Shown in pieces: positions 63,688 through 64,000 of a DNA stretch of 64,000 nt. Position numbers and translations under genes: made by a program. Under the pieces are notes generated by a model. It was not told the DNA's origin. It made no database searches and saw nothing but the letters and a program-made list of their open reading frames with translations. Each line of letters begins with the position of its first letter. Within the stretch, counting starts at the first letter, position 1. The DNA is from Leucobacter coleopterorum (GTDB lineage: Bacteria > Actinomycetota > Actinomycetes > Actinomycetales > Microbacteriaceae): assembly GCF_011382985.1 (NCBI RefSeq), contig NZ_CP049933.1, positions 2,232,001 through 2,296,000 of the forward strand, given 5' to 3'.

Positions 63688-64000
63688 ATGACTTCGCAGA
63701 AACCCTCCGTGCTCTTTGTCTGCGTGCACAACGCAGGCCGTTCTCAGATGGCTGCCGGCTGGCTCCGCCACTTCGCTGGCGATCGGATCGAGGTACGGTC
63801 GGCCGGCTCGATGCCCACCGATCAGATCAATCCCACCGCCGTTGCGGCGATGCTCGAAGAGGGCATCGACATTACCGCTGAGCAGCCGAAGGTCCTCACG
63901 GCTGAGGCGGTGGAGGCATCTGACGTGGTCATCACGATGGGCTGCGGCGATGCCTGCCCGTTCTTTCCAGGCAAACGCTATGAGGATTGGAAACTCGACG
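63688..64000 (+). CDS. arsC: Arsenate reductase ArsC, N-terminal part (partial)
   Basis: The first ~104 residues; the end lies outside the window. LFVCVHNAGRSQMAAGWLRHFAG has the CX5R(S) loop of low-molecular-weight phosphatase-type arsenate reductases; ITMGCGDACPFFPGKRYEDW contains two further conserved cysteines region and an Asp. Sixteen bases after the fusion gene. Reduces arsenate to arsenite for export by ACR3. Confidence 0.9.
   Translation, partial: MTSQKPSVLFVCVHNAGRSQMAAGWLRHFAGDRIEVRSAGSMPTDQINPTAVAAMLEEGIDITAEQPKVLTAEAVEASDVVITMGCGDACPFFPGKRYEDWKLD

Overview
The window is 64 kb of GC-rich DNA, dense in short-gap and overlapping (ATGA-type) operons, with many GTG starts and two lipoprotein signal peptides. 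The gene content (13E12/DUF222 HNH endonuclease, LivM-LivG and DppC-DppD fusions, an IS110 transposase with an actinobacterial-type tail, an ArsR-ArsC fusion, and an extradiol dioxygenase that matches the Brevibacterium enzyme at every active-site position I checked) points to an actinobacterium. A Microbacteriaceae genus such as Leucobacter is my best guess by inference. No rRNA, tRNA or CRISPR was seen.

Layout. (1) 0-10.6 kb: end of a thiamine-diphosphate enzyme, a DUF1622 membrane protein, a TetR repressor, a hydroxylysine-kinase-like kinase with a class III PLP phospho-lyase-like enzyme, an AraC activator, a MoaF-like protein and a complete Liv-type ABC importer. (2) 10.6-14.3 kb: a DJ-1/PfpI protein, a DUF222-HNH protein and an IS110 element. 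(3) 14.3-40.9 kb: an accessory catabolic island. It holds a phenol-hydroxylase-type flavin monooxygenase, SDRs, two YtcJ-type amidohydrolases, an EthD-like protein, a sulfatase with an Ssu/Tau-like importer that has two different permeases, two TetR repressors with visible palindromic operators, a GMC oxidoreductase, a methyltransferase, two aldo/keto reductases, an alcohol dehydrogenase, three alpha/beta hydrolases, an MFS exporter and an aldehyde dehydrogenase. (4) 40.9-45.8 kb: a long palindrome, a 17-bp tandem repeat with a DnaA-box match, an AbiEi/DUF559-like protein, a DUF1801 protein, an FMN reductase and a DEAD-box helicase. (5) 45.8-60.2 kb: a dipeptide-type ABC importer diverging from a homoprotocatechuate meta-cleavage cluster (hpaH, hpaI, FAH-RraA fusion, gntR, hpaE, hpaD). 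That cluster is split by vapBC and a broken gene, and the same ATCGTATACGAT palindrome stands before each half. (6) 60.2-64 kb: an arsenic operon (thioredoxin reductase, truncated thioredoxin, ACR3, ArsR-ArsC fusion, ArsC).

A dominant property of the sequence is a set of 21 single-base losses in runs of G or C that break 17 otherwise intact genes. Adding one G or C restores family-typical protein each time. This one-sided pattern looks like homopolymer sequencing or assembly error rather than decay, so I annotate these as single genes spanning the shift. The one candidate for real decay is the gene at 53668-54970, which has an in-frame stop and an extra T.

How the parts may work together: the hpa enzymes would take 3,4-dihydroxyphenylacetate to succinic semialdehyde and pyruvate under GntR control, and the aldehyde dehydrogenase at 39.5 kb could finish the route. 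The 14-41 kb island looks like import, desulfation, hydrolysis and oxidation of an unidentified organosulfate or aromatic compound. The substrate cannot be read from the sequence.
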